From assembly GCA_035236585.1 (NCBI GenBank), contig CP141133.1, positions 42,921,729 through 42,985,728 of the forward strand: DNA of 64,000 nt. Direction: 5' to 3'. The translations under genes were made by a program, and so were the position numbers. Below are positions 37,535-48,495 of this stretch, in pieces. The stretch comes from Warburgia ugandensis. Taxonomy: Eukaryota > Streptophyta > Magnoliopsida > Canellales > Canellaceae. Below the pieces are notes generated by a model. The model was given only the letters and a program-made list of their open reading frames with translations. It was not told the origin of the DNA and made no database searches. The first letter of the stretch is position 1. The number at the start of each line of letters is the position of its first letter.

Positions 37535-38768
37535 ATTAGAGAGGGGTGGTGCCTACACTTTTTGGAACTGACATGATGGTGACGCGACATTGATGCATTG
37601 TCAGGAGGGGGTGTTGTTATCAAAATGACTCGTGTTTGCATCTCTTCTTCTTTCTCACTGTTTTTTTACTTGAGTGGGGCAGTGCCTACCCTCTTCTTCT
37701 TTTTTTCATAGAAGAGGGGCAGCACCTATCCTTTTCAAGTAAAGATGCAATGGTGATGTGGCATTGAAGCAGTGTTAGAGGGAGGGCATGACATTTTCAA
37801 AATGACCCCCTATTCTTTGATTCTCTTCTTCCTCTCCTTCTTCTTCTCTCCCTCTCTCTCTCTCTCTCTCTGCTTTTTTTTGTTTTTTTTTTTCACCAGA
37901 GAGGGGCGACACATACCCTTTTCCATCGGAGACATGGTGCAGGCGCGATACTGATGTAGTGTGAAAGGGAGGGGTTGTCGTTATCAAAATGATCCCCTGC
38001 AGTTTGAATCTCCTATTCTCTCTCTTGTTTTCAGGTTTTCTTAATTGAAGAGGGGCAACGCCAGTGCTGATGTAGTTTCAGATTGAAGGGTTGTTATTAT
38101 CAAAATGACGCCTTGTGTTTTCAAACTCTTCTTCTCTCTCTCTTTTATTTTTTTTGACCAGTGAGGGGTGGCACCTACCCTTTTCTGGTGCAGGTACAGT
38201 GGTGATGCAGTGCTTCTTCAATGTCAGAGGGAGGGGTGTCATTACCAAAATGACCCCCTGCGTAATGAATCTCTTCTTCCCACTCCCTTTTTCTACCTTT
38301 TTTTTTTTAAGAGAGAGGGACAGTGCCTACCCTTTTCCTGCACAGACATAGTGGTGATGCAGCCATGACACAGTGTCGGAGGGAGGCGGTGTCATTATCA
38401 AAATGACCCCCTTGGTTTTGAACCTCTTCATCAATCTAATTTTTTGTTTTTTTTACCCAGAGAGGAGTAGTGCCTACCTTTTTCAGCATAGACAAGATGT
38501 CGACATAGCATTAACATAGTGTCGGAGTAAGGGGAGCCATGGTGCCTACCCTTTTTTGGTGTAATGGCGTGATGCAGAGCTGAGCAGTGTTAGAAGGGGG
38601 GTGCCATTATCAGAAGGACCCCCTATATTTTGAATCTCTTCTTCTCTCTTTTCTTTTCTTTTGACTAGAGAGGGGTGGTGCCTACCCTTTTTCAGCGTAG
38701 ACATGGTGGTGACATATGTTGGAGGGAGGGGATGTCATTATAAAATGACCCCTTGCATTTTGAATCTC

Positions 38769-38827
<59 letters not shown>

Positions 38828-40018
38828 CCAGAGAGGGGCAGCACCTACTCTTTTCGTTGCACACATGGTGGTGACGTGACATTGATGCAATGTCAGAGGG
38901 AGCGGTGTCATTATCAAAGTGACCCAGTGCTTATTTAATCTCTTCTTCTGTCTATTTTTTTTATTTGACCAGAGAGGTGTGGCATGGGGCCTGCCCTTTT
39001 CCCTCATAGACAAGGTGCTACCACAGTGTTGATGTTGTGTTAGAGTATGGGGGTGTCATTATCAAAATGACTCATTGCATTTTGAATATCTTATTCGCAC
39101 AATTTATTTTTTCTTTGAGTAGAGTGGGGCGGTGCTTACCCTTTTTCGGCACAAACATGGAGGAGATGCGATGTTGATGTAGTGTTGGAGGTAGGAAGTG
39201 TCATTATCTAAACGATCCCCTCCATTTTGAATCTCTTCTCCTCCTTTCTTTTTTTACCATAGAGGGGCGGTGCCTACCCTTTCTCAATGTAGTCATGGTG
39301 GTGATATGGTGCTGAGGCAGTATCGGTGTGAGGGGGTGTTGTTATCAAAACAAGCCCCTGCATTTTGAATCTCTTCTTCTCTCTCATTTTTTTCTTTTGA
39401 CTGGAGAGGAGCGGCACCTACCCTTTTCAAGGGCAGACATGGTGGTGAGGCACCATTGAAGCAGTATCGGAGGGAGGGGCTGTCGTTATCAAAATGACAC
39501 CATCCCTTTGAATCTCTTCTTCTCTCTCTATATTCTCTTTTCCGGTGTAGGCATGGTGGTGATGTAGCGTTGCCTCAATGTTGGAGGGAGGGGGTGTCAT
39601 TATCAAAACAACCCCCTGCATATTGAATCTCTTTTTCTCACTCCCTTTTTCTATTTTTCGGTTATCAGAGAGGGGTAGCACCCGACGCTATTCTAGCACA
39701 GACATAGTGGTGACGCAGCCCTAACGTAGTGTCAGAGGGAGGATCCTTTGTTTTGAATCTCTTATTCTCCCTTCTTCTTTTTTTAACCGGAGAGGAGTGG
39801 CACTTACCCTTTTTCGGCATAGACAAGATGTGGACACAGCACTGACATAATGTCAAAATAAGGAGTTGTCGTTGTGAAAACAGCCCCTGCATTTTGAATC
39901 TCTTCTTCTCTCCCTTTTTGTCTTTTGACTGAAGAGGCATGGCACCTACCCTTTTCCAGCATAGACACAGTCGTGACATGGCAGTGATGCAACGCTAAGC
40001 AGTGTTGGAGGGAGGGGT
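36637..40018 (+). repeat. Higher-order repeat unit 5 (3382 bp)
   Basis: Fifth and last copy. It shares GAAGTGCCTACC and CGGCATTAAC with unit 2, and GAGCGGTGTC with unit 4. Similarity to the unit start continues only through the shared GTCATTATCAAAACAA and stops at about 40034, where a diverged monomer (TTCCCTACATTTTTAATTTC) follows. The array therefore ends at a whole number of units. Confidence 0.95.
38772..38825 (+). repeat. (CT)n tract of unit 5, ~54 bp
   Basis: Equivalent of the CT tracts in units 1-4. Confidence 0.88.
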
Positions 40019-40872
40019 GTCATTATCAAAACAATTCCCTACATTTTTAATTTCTTTTTCTCTCTCTTTTTGTTTTTTATTGGACGGGGGGCACCTACTC
40101 TTTCCTGGCGTAAACAAAATCGTGATGCGATGTTGATGCAGTGTCGGATGGAGTGGGTGTCATTATCAAAATGACCCCTTGCATTTTGAATGGATGGATA
40201 TGGGAAGCGACTACCCATTTCCAACATAGACATGGTGGTGGCGTGGCGCTAACATAGTGTTTGAGTGAGGGAGTGTCATTATCAAAATGACCACCTATGT
40301 TATGAATCTCTTCTTCTCTCCTTTTTTTCATTTCTTTTCTGGCACAAACGTGGTGGTGACACTACATTTACGAAGTGTTGGAGGGAGGGGGTGTCATTAT
40401 CAAAACAATCAACTCGTTTTGAATGTCTTCTTCTTCTTCTCTCTCTCTCTTAGATTTTTTGATCAGAGAGGGGTGGTGCTTACCCTTTTTTAGCACAGAC
40501 ACGGTGGTGATGTGGCATTGACACAGTGCTAGAGGGAGGGGGTACTGTTATCAAAATGACCCCCTATGTTTGCATATCTTCTTCTTCTTCTTCTTCTTCT
40601 CTCTCTCTCTCTCTCTTATTTTTTGATTTGAGAGGGGCAGTGACTACCCATTTCTAGCACAGCATGATGGTGATGCAACACTGATGCAATGTGGGAGGGT
40701 GGGGGCATATTTATCAAAATTACCACATGTGTTTTGAATCTCTTCTTGTCTCTCTATTTTTTTTATTGAAGAGGGGAGGAACCAATCCTTTTCAGCGAAG
40801 ACGCAATGGTGATGCCATGCTGATGCAGTGTTGAGGGAGGGTTTTTCGTTTTCAAAACGACCTCTGCGTTTT

Positions 40873-40916
40873 GATTCTCTTCTTCTTCTTCTTCTTCTTC
40901 TTCTTCTTCTTCTTCT

Positions 40917-40953
<37 letters not shown>
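40873..40953 (+). repeat. Compound (CTT)n(CT)n microsatellite
   Basis: About 16 CTT repeats run into about 15 CT repeats within one monomer's pyrimidine tract. All 80 bases are pyrimidine on the + strand. Confidence 0.9.
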
Positions 40954-40956
<3 letters not shown>

Positions 40957-41128
40957 TTGAATCTCCTCTCCTTTCTCTTTTTGCTTTCATTTTTTTAAGG
41001 GAAGATGGGTGATGCCTACCTTTTTTTCGTTGCAAACACAATGGTGGGGCAGTGGCCATGTGGTGCTAATGCAGTTTTGCATTGAGGGGGTGTAGTTATC
41101 AAAATGACCCCCATTATTTTAAATCTTT

Positions 41129-41130
<2 letters not shown>

Positions 41131-41177
<47 letters not shown>
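41131..41177 (+). repeat. (CT)n microsatellite
   Basis: About 23 CT repeats in the pyrimidine tract of a monomer, directly downstream of the compound run at 40873. Confidence 0.9.
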
Positions 41178-41180
<3 letters not shown>

Positions 41181-44100
41181 TTTATGTTTTTTGACCTATG
41201 AGGGGGGCTGACTACCCTTTTCCGGCGTAGGGAAGGTGGTGATGCAGCACTACCTCAATATTGGAGGGAGGGGGTGTCATTATCAAAACAACCCGCTATG
41301 TATTGAATCACTTCTTCTCACTCCCTTTTTTCTTTCCTTTTTTACTAGAGAGGGTTGGCACCTGCTCTTTTCTAGTGCAAACATAGTGGTGATGCAGCCC
41401 TAACGTTGCGTCGAAGGGAGGGGGTGTGGTTATCAAATGACCCCTTCATTTTCAACCTCTTCTTCCCTCTCTCTCTCTCTCTCTCTATTTTTTTTTTTTA
41501 CTAGAGAGGAGCAGCACCTACACTTTTTTGTCATAGATAAGATGTGGACACAACACTGACTTGGTGTTGGAGTAAGGGTGTGTCATTGTCAAAATAACCC
41601 CCTACGTTTTCAATCTCTTCTTCTCCCCCTTTTTTTTCTTTTGACTGGAGAGACATGGTGGGGCCTACCCTTTTTCGGCATAGACATAGTGGTGACATGG
41701 TGATGAAGTGGCATTGAGCAGTGTCGAAGGGAGGGGGTGCCATTACAAAAATGACCCCCTATGTTTTGAATCTCTTCTTCTCTCTCTCTTTTTCTTTTGA
41801 TTGGAGAGGGGCGGCACCTACCCCTTTCTGGCATAAACACTATGGTAATGCAGTGTGGATGCAGTGTCGAAGGGAGGGGTGTCATTATCAAAATGAGGCC
41901 CTGTATTTTGAATCTCTTCTTCACTCCCTTTTTTTCCTTTTCCTTTTAATCAGATATGGGAACTGAGTACCTCGTTCTTGCGTGGACATGGTGGTGGTGC
42001 TGCACTAGCACAGTATCTGAGTAAGGGGGTGTTGTTATCGAAATGACCCCTGTGTTTTGAATCTATTTTTCTCTCCTTTTCTTTTCTTACCCAATTGGGG
42101 CAGCACTTACCCTTTTCTAGTGCAAATGTGGTGGTGACATTGTGCTAATAAAGTGTCAGAGGGAGGGGGTGTCATTATCAAAACGATCCCCTCATGTTGA
42201 ATCTCTTCTTCTTCTTGGCTCTCTCTCTCTCTTGACTAGAGAGGGATGGTGCCTGCCCTTTTTTGGCACAAACACAGCGGTGACGCGACGCTGACGCATT
42301 GTCAGAGGGGGCTACCATTATCAAAATGACCCCCTGTGTTTGCATTTCTTCCTTTCTCTCTCTTCTTTTTTTTACTTGAGTGGGGCAGTGGCTACCCTTT
42401 TCCAGCGTTGCACGATGGTGACATGACACTAGCGCAGTGTCGAAGGGTGGGGGTGTCTTTGTCAAAACTACCTCCGATGTTTTGAAACTCTACTTGTCTC
42501 TCTATCTTTTTTTTTTATCGAAGAGGGGCAGCACCTATCCTTTTCAGCAAAGGCTCAACGGTAACGCAGTGCTAATGCAGTGTTAGAGGGAGGGTGTGTC
42601 GATTTCAAAATGACCCCCTATGCTTTGATTCTCTTCTTCTCTCTTCTCCTTTTTTTTTACCAAAGAGGGGCAATGCATACCCTTTTCCGTTAGAGACACG
42701 GTGCTGACGCGACTTTGATGTAGTGCTAGAGGGAGGGGGTGTCATTATCAAAATGACCCCCTGCATTTTGAATCTCCCCTTCTCTCTCTTTTTTTCTCCT
42801 TTTTTTAAGTGAAGAGGGGGCAATCTCCCCCTTTTGGATGCAAACACAGTGGTGATGCAGTGTTGATGCAGTTTCGGATTGAGGGGGTGTCGTTATCAAA
42901 ATGACCCCTTATGTTTTCAATCTCTTCTTCTCTCTCTCTTTTATTTTTTTGGACCACTGATGAGTGACACCTACCCTTTTCCAGCGCAGGCATGGTGGTG
43001 ATACGGTGCTACCTTAGTGTCAGATAGAGGGTGTCATTATCAAAACGACCCCCTATGTATTGAATCTCTTCTTCTCGCTCCCTTTTTCTCTCTTTTTGTT
43101 TTTTTGATGAGAGAGGGGTAGTGCCTACCCTTTTCCAGCACAAATACATTGGGGATGCAATATCAGAGGAAGGGGGTGTCATTATTAAAGTGACCACCTT
43201 CGTTTTGAACATCTTCTTCTGTCTATTTCTTTTACTAGAGAGGAGGGATGCCTACTCTTTTTTGGCACAGCCAAGATGTGGACACAACGCTGACGTGGTG
43301 ATTGTCAAAACAACCCCTGCATTTTGAATCTCTTCTTCTACCCCAATTTTTTTGTTTGATCGAAGAGGACCCTTTTTTAGCATAGACAAGATGGTGACAT
43401 GGCAGTGACGTGACATTTAGTAGTGTCGGAGGGAGGAGTGCCATTATCAAATGGCCCCCTATATTTTGAATCTCTTCTTCTCTCTTTTCTTTTCTTTTTG
43501 ACCAAAGAGGCAGTGCCTACCCTTTTTCAGCACAGACACGGTGGTGATGTGGCACTGACGTAGTGTTGGAGGGAGGGAGTGTCATTATAAAGTGACCCCT
43601 TGCATTTTAAATCTCTCACTCTCTCTCTCTTTTGTTTTTTTTTTTTTTTACTAGACAGAGGCGCACACTCTTTTCCGTTGACACGACTTTGATGCAGTGT
43701 CAGAGGGAGGTGTGTCAGTATAAAAATGACCATGTGTTTTTTGAATCCCTTCTTTTGTCTAATTTTTTTTCTACTAGAGAGGGTCGGCGCCTACCCTTTT
43801 CCCTTGTAGACAAGGTGATGCCACAACGCTGACGTTGGGTGGAAGTATGGGTATGTCGTTATCAAAATGACTCGATGCATTTTGAATCTCTTATTCGCAG
43901 ACTTCTTTTATTTTACCAGAGAGGGGCAATGCCTACCCTTTTTTAGTGCAAGCATGGAGGAGACACGACACTGTTGCAATGCTGGATGTAGAGGGTGTCA
44001 ATATCTAAATGACCTCCTCTTTTTTTAATCCCTTCTCTATTCTTTTTTTTTTACCAGAGAGGGGTAATGCCTACCCTTCTTAGTGCAATCATGTTGGTGA

Positions 44101-44304
44101 CGTGGTGTTGATGCAACGTCGATGTGAGGGGGTGTTGTTATCAAAATTACCACCTGCTTTTTGAATCTCTTCTTCTCTCTCCCTGTTTTTTTTCTCTTGA
44201 TCGGAGAGGGGCAGCGCCTACCCCTTGCTAGGGTAAACATGGTGATAAGGCACCACCGAAGTAGTATCTAAGGGAGGGGTTGTCATTATCAAAATGACAC
44301 CCTC

Positions 44305-45816
44305 CCTTTGAATCTCTTCTTCTCTCTCTCTTTCCTCTTTTGAGTAGAGAGTGGCATCACCTACTCTTTTTCGTCGCAAGATGGTACTGATGCGGCACTG
44401 ATGCCATGGCAAAGGGAGAGGGTGTCGTTATCAAAATGACCTAGTGCCTTTTGAATGTCTTCTTCTCCCCTTTTTTTCTTTTCTTTTTTTTTTTACCGTA
44501 GAGAGGAGACGTATACCCTTTTTAGCACAGACAAGTGGTGGAGTGGTGGTGATGCAGTGCTGATGATATGCCAATGTGAGGGGGTGTCATTTTTAAAATG
44601 ATCCCTTGTCTTCTGAAACTCTTCTTCTATCAATCCTTTTATTTATGAATGAAGATGTGCGGCCCCCACTCTTTTCTGGCTCAAACACAGTGATGTGGGG
44701 TTAATGCGGTGTCAAAGTGTGGGGGTTCTATTATCAAAATGATTGCATGCATTTTGCATCTCTTCTTCTCTCCTTTTTTTTTTACCAGAGAGGGGCACCT
44801 ACCCTTTTCCATTGTAGCCACACTAGTGACACAGCCCCAACGTAGTGTCGGAGCAAGGAGGTGTCATTATCAAAATGACCCTCCTTGTTTTGAAACTCTT
44901 CTCTTTATTTTTTTTCATTTTGACTAGAGAGGAGCAGCGCCTACCCTTTTCAACAATGACTAGATGCGAACATAGCCCTGAGGTAGGGTCAAGGTAAGGG
45001 GTTGTCATTGTCAAAACAAACCCCTATGTTTCGAATCTCTTCCCATCCTCATGTTTTTTCTTTCGATTAAAGAGGTGTGGTTCTTACCCTTTTTTGGTGT
45101 AGCCACAGTGATGACATGGTAGCGATGTAGCACTGAGTAGTGTCGGAGGTAGGGCGTGTCATTATCAAAATGACTCCTTACATTTTGAATCTCTTCTTCG
45201 CTCTTTTTCCTTCCAGGAGAGAGGTGGCACCTGCCCTTTTCTGGTGCAGTCACAATGTTGATGTGGTGTTGAGGTAGTGTCAGAGAAAGGGGGTGTCATT
45301 ATCAAAATGCCTCCTGCATTTTGAATCTCTTCTTCTCTCCCTTGTTTTGTTCTTTTTTTTTTGGCCCTATGTGGTAAGCGACCACCCCCTTCCGGCACAG
45401 ATAAGGTGGTGGCACAGCGCTAACATAGTCTTCGAGTGAGGGGATGCTGTTATCAAAATGATCCCCTGTGTTTTCAATCTCTTTTTCTCTCTTTTTATTA
45501 TTTTTTTAACCCAAGAGGAGAGGCGCCTACCCTTTTCTGGTGCAGACATGGTGGTAACACTATGTTGACAAAGTATCGGAGGGAAGGGTGTCATTATGAA
45601 AATGATCCCTTCATTTTGAATCTTTTCTTCTTCTTCTTCTTCTCTCTCTCCCTCTTAACTAGAAAGGGGCAGTGCCTACCTTTTCTTGGTGTAAACATGA
45701 TGGTGATGCAGTGCTGATGCAGTGTCGGAGGGAGGGGGTGTCATTATCAAAATAATGCCCTGTGTTTACATGTCTTCTTATCTCTCTATTTTTTTTTTTT
45801 ATTGGAGACGGGTAGC
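44305..45816 (+). repeat. 2.3 kb duplication, copy A, left part
   Basis: Aligns with 53140-54622 in order and with roughly 90% identity by eye. Examples are GGCATCACCTACTC (44345/53185), GACTAGATGCGAACATAGCC (44949/53787), and the AACCCAAGAGGAG box (about 45510/54330). The copy is cut by element 3 in mid-monomer and continues at 52395. Confidence 0.85.
45812..45816. other. Target-site duplication of element 3, left copy (GTAGC)
   Basis: GTAGC here and GCAGC at 52390-52394 flank element 3 with one mismatch. The uninterrupted sister sequence at about 54625 reads GGGGTAGCACCAACCC, which fits one GTAGC at the empty site. Confidence 0.8.
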
Positions 45817-46233
45817 TGTAATGACTCCATTTTTGTACCCTTGAAATCCCATGAAATCCCACTTTTTGAGATAAGGGTATTTTGGTTATTTCACTGTTCA
45901 CCCTTACTAGACCCAGAAATTTGGTCCTAAGAATGGTACCCTTAGGTGTGTCTCGAAAAAGGAATCCAACAAGACTAGAATCACCCAAAACGGAGTTAAA
46001 ATGAGCAAGTTATGCCCCTTTGAAGTTCAAGGGCAAAATTGTAATTTAATTTAAAAACGAATGTGGCCTGAGAAAATAGGGACCCGTTTTGATATCGGCA
46101 CCCCCCTTCTTCCCAAACCTAATGGAGGTTTCAAGAATGGCGGTGTGTAGGGGAGAAGCCACAACCATTCTGGAGGTTTCTCCACCGCCACTCCATGGCG
46201 GTAGAAACCCCCCACCAGAACCCTAGTAAGCTC

Positions 46234-46241
46234 TATAAATA
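46234..46241 (+). promoter_or_regulatory. TATA box of element 3 5' LTR
   Basis: TATAAATA lies inside the dyad AGCTCTAT-AA-ATAGAGCT and is repeated in the 3' LTR at 49972-49979. It is about 420 bp from the LTR start, a suitable site for the retroelement promoter. Confidence 0.65.
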
Positions 46242-48181
46242 GAGCTCTTGGTTGCCTCCAATGGCAGCCCAAAACCCTGAGAAAAACCCATCTTCGAGAA
46301 GCAGGCAAGAGGAGAAAATGTGGAAAATACCGAGCCACGAACGAGGTACGCCTTAAACCACTCCAAACCCATCTCCCCCTCAGTCTTAGGATGAATTTCC
46401 CTAAGTTTTTGCATAAGAAACCATGCAAAACGGGGCTCTAGGAACCACAACAGACCCAGGGAAGGTGCCTGGGGCGTACTAGTTCGACAGGGTCGAACCA
46501 GGGCATCTCGAGGATACCTAGGTCACCACGGAACCAAAAGGCGCCACGTGCGTTAAGGAGAACCTGATGGGCGCGTCCATGGACACGCCCACAAACAAGA
46601 ACAGCGAGCGGAGGCTCGGTGCATCGACAGACGAGCCAGGTGGGGCGCGCGCCGCTGACGCGGGATGCGTTACCGTCCCGGGCTTCCGTCTCGTATGGGC
46701 TGTCTATGTACTCTTAATACAAAAATGCCCATAACTTGAGTTCTACGACTCCGATTGAGGCGCCGCGAATGGCATTGTGACCGTACCGATGGCATGGACA
46801 CACCTAAACCATAAAATACCTTATCAAGCCCCTATCTAAGGCTAGAATGACCTTTAAACCATGATTGTGATGTAGGGCCACTAAACTTTTGCAAACGTGA
46901 CTATACCAAGGCCTAGTGAGGGACCATAGGAAGCCCTTAGGCATGGGAATGAATACTTAATGCCTAAGTAGTGAGGTAAATTGGTCTAAAACCTATAGAA
47001 ATAGCCCAAGCTAACCTTTTTCTCCTAAACCATATCCAGGAATGTACGAGGACAAGGGGACTAGCGCAATCAAACCAGGTAGGTGTTCTATCGCTACTAA
47101 ACTTTTAAAAAGAACCTATGATGCTTTGAGAATGCATGTTTTAAGTTTTTAAGTTACATGTCCTATCTTTATGACATATAAACTTATGTTACATCCTTAT
47201 GTACATGACCTGTATAGCATAAATTGATTTCATAAATGAACTTAGCATGCATATGAAAAATACATTGCACATATATTGCCAAGACATGTGTTACATGCAT
47301 AGACATTTTTTGAAAAAGGATTCTTGTCTGCAAGATAAGTGTGGCCTTGGTCGATGAGGGCAGGCTGATGAGGGCAGGCCAGAGATAGTTGACAGGCTTC
47401 TAGGCAAGGTTATGACATTGAATGCAATACTAGCATGAGCAGATTTTATGCATTGCATGCATGTTTTGCAACCGATTGCATAAATTGCATGATTTACAAT
47501 AAATAAGTGCATAAATTGCATGATTTGTGATTATTGAGTTTTGAAAAAAGGACATATCCTTGAGGGTTACCAAAAGACGCTGGGTAGGCAGTTGTGAGGG
47601 ACCCAAAGAGGACATGTTTTGAAAAAGAGGTTTTTTGCCTGCTTGATCGTATATGATTTGGGCTAGTAAGCTCGTGGGTACTATGCCGAGAGGTTCAAGG
47701 TGGCCTCCCAGCCTCTACCACTATAGGTGGAAAGGGTACCATGCCAAAAAGGCTTGTCCTTACTTCGATTGCTGAGTGGTAACGAGGACTACCACTAGTG
47801 TCACGACACCTCATCAAAGTGTCATATGCCCCGTGGAGGCTATGACCGAGTGTCACTAGGTACCTGGGGACCACATGGCAATGAGGTCATGGGCATAGTG
47901 GGCCCTATGTTTTTGAGGATTTACTTGCATTGCATATGGCATATCATGAGGATGGTCGACCATACCATAGATCCATGAGTTGGATTCAGCTGAGCATCTT
48001 ATGCATATCATATATGATATCTATGCTACTTTCGACTTGGATTATGCGATTCTTGAAGTTATCAGTATTCTATTTTGATAATGGCTTTTGAACATGAATG
48101 TCCAAACATGCACATGGTTTAAAGAACATATGGTTTTAAAATATAGCATGCTTTGTAAAACTAGTAGTGATAGACTCCTAC

Positions 48182-48200
48182 TGAGTATAGTGTATACTCA
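48182..48200 (+). other. Stem-loop in element 3 5' LTR
   Basis: TGAGTATA-GTG-TATACTCA: 8-bp perfect arms, followed by CCCAATCC. It is repeated unchanged at 51994-52012 in the 3' LTR and sits in the same part of the LTR as the longer hairpins of elements 1 and 2. Confidence 0.85.
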
Positions 48201-48309
48201 CCCAATCCTTAACATTTTTCAGATACAAGTAAACACTCAGGGATGCATCCCGCTTTAGGAAGTAGATATTGCATTTAAAAATGCATGGGAAAACCCAGGT
48301 CGTCACAGT

Positions 48310-48321
48310 TGGTATCAAAGC
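48310..48321 (+). other. Primer-binding site of element 3 (initiator tRNA-Met type)
   Basis: TGGTATCAAAGC starts two bases after the 5' LTR end and differs at one base from the plant initiator tRNA-Met complement TGGTATCAGAGC. The spacing is the same as in element 1. Confidence 0.88.
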
Positions 48322-48495
48322 GTGGTTTGACATTACTCACAACCCAGTTATGAGGAGAATAACTTATTATCAAGTTTCATCCATGAAAGATTAAGGGGTA
48401 ATAGGATAACACATACTAAGGTCTTGTGAATTACCTTGTGATTTACGGAAGCCTAGAAAGAAAGTAAGCAATGCTCCAAGATCTAAAGCCCACTA

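Larger units (their letters stand above)
40019..45816 (+). repeat. Satellite block C2: diverged monomers, partly in the order of the 3.38 kb unit
   Basis: From about 41273 the monomer variants follow the same order as unit 1: CAACCCGCTATGTATTG (unit 1: 23121), GTGTGGTTATCAAATGACC at 41428 (23270), GAGGAGCAGCACCTACAC at about 41510 (23340), AGATATGGGAA at about 41951 (23706), TTGAGTGGGGCAGTGG at about 42375 (24155), and onward to about 44280 (25977). Divergence is much higher than among the five units. Monomers shortened in the unit are full length here, for example near 42400-42530, so this block keeps an older layout. It ends at the element 3 insertion. Confidence 0.85.
45817..48307 (+). repeat. 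Element 3, 5' LTR (2491 bp)
   Basis: Starts TGTAATGACTCC and ends AACCCAGGTCGTCACA. It aligns along its length with 49551-52389, but about 270 bp are missing at 48240/48241. The section kept only in the 3' LTR (about 52053-52321) includes GATACTCGGGGTTTT, which also occurs in element 1 LTRs (about 4804), so this copy most likely lost it. It contains a TATA box at 46234 and a stem-loop at 48182. The open frame at 46051-46428 on the minus strand has no known domain and its position in an LTR argues against a gene. Confidence 0.93.

Noticed and set aside
23121..40018. CRISPR-like direct repeats
   Set aside because: The repeat unit is large, without unique spacers of constant size, and the context is eukaryotic satellite DNA.
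17600..45000. A uniform ~1.7 kb sub-period suggested by ACAAGATGTGG-type monomers (21625, 23370, 24975; 41535, 43270, 44950)
   Set aside because: Spacings vary (1335-1745 bp) and the intermediate copy is absent between 18225 and 21625, so a regular half-unit cannot be supported without a computed autocorrelation.
46051..46428. 125-codon minus-strand open frame in element 3 5' LTR (and its counterpart at 49732-50166)
   Set aside because: It is antisense to the LTR promoter region, changes length and frame between the two LTRs, and has no recognisable domain.
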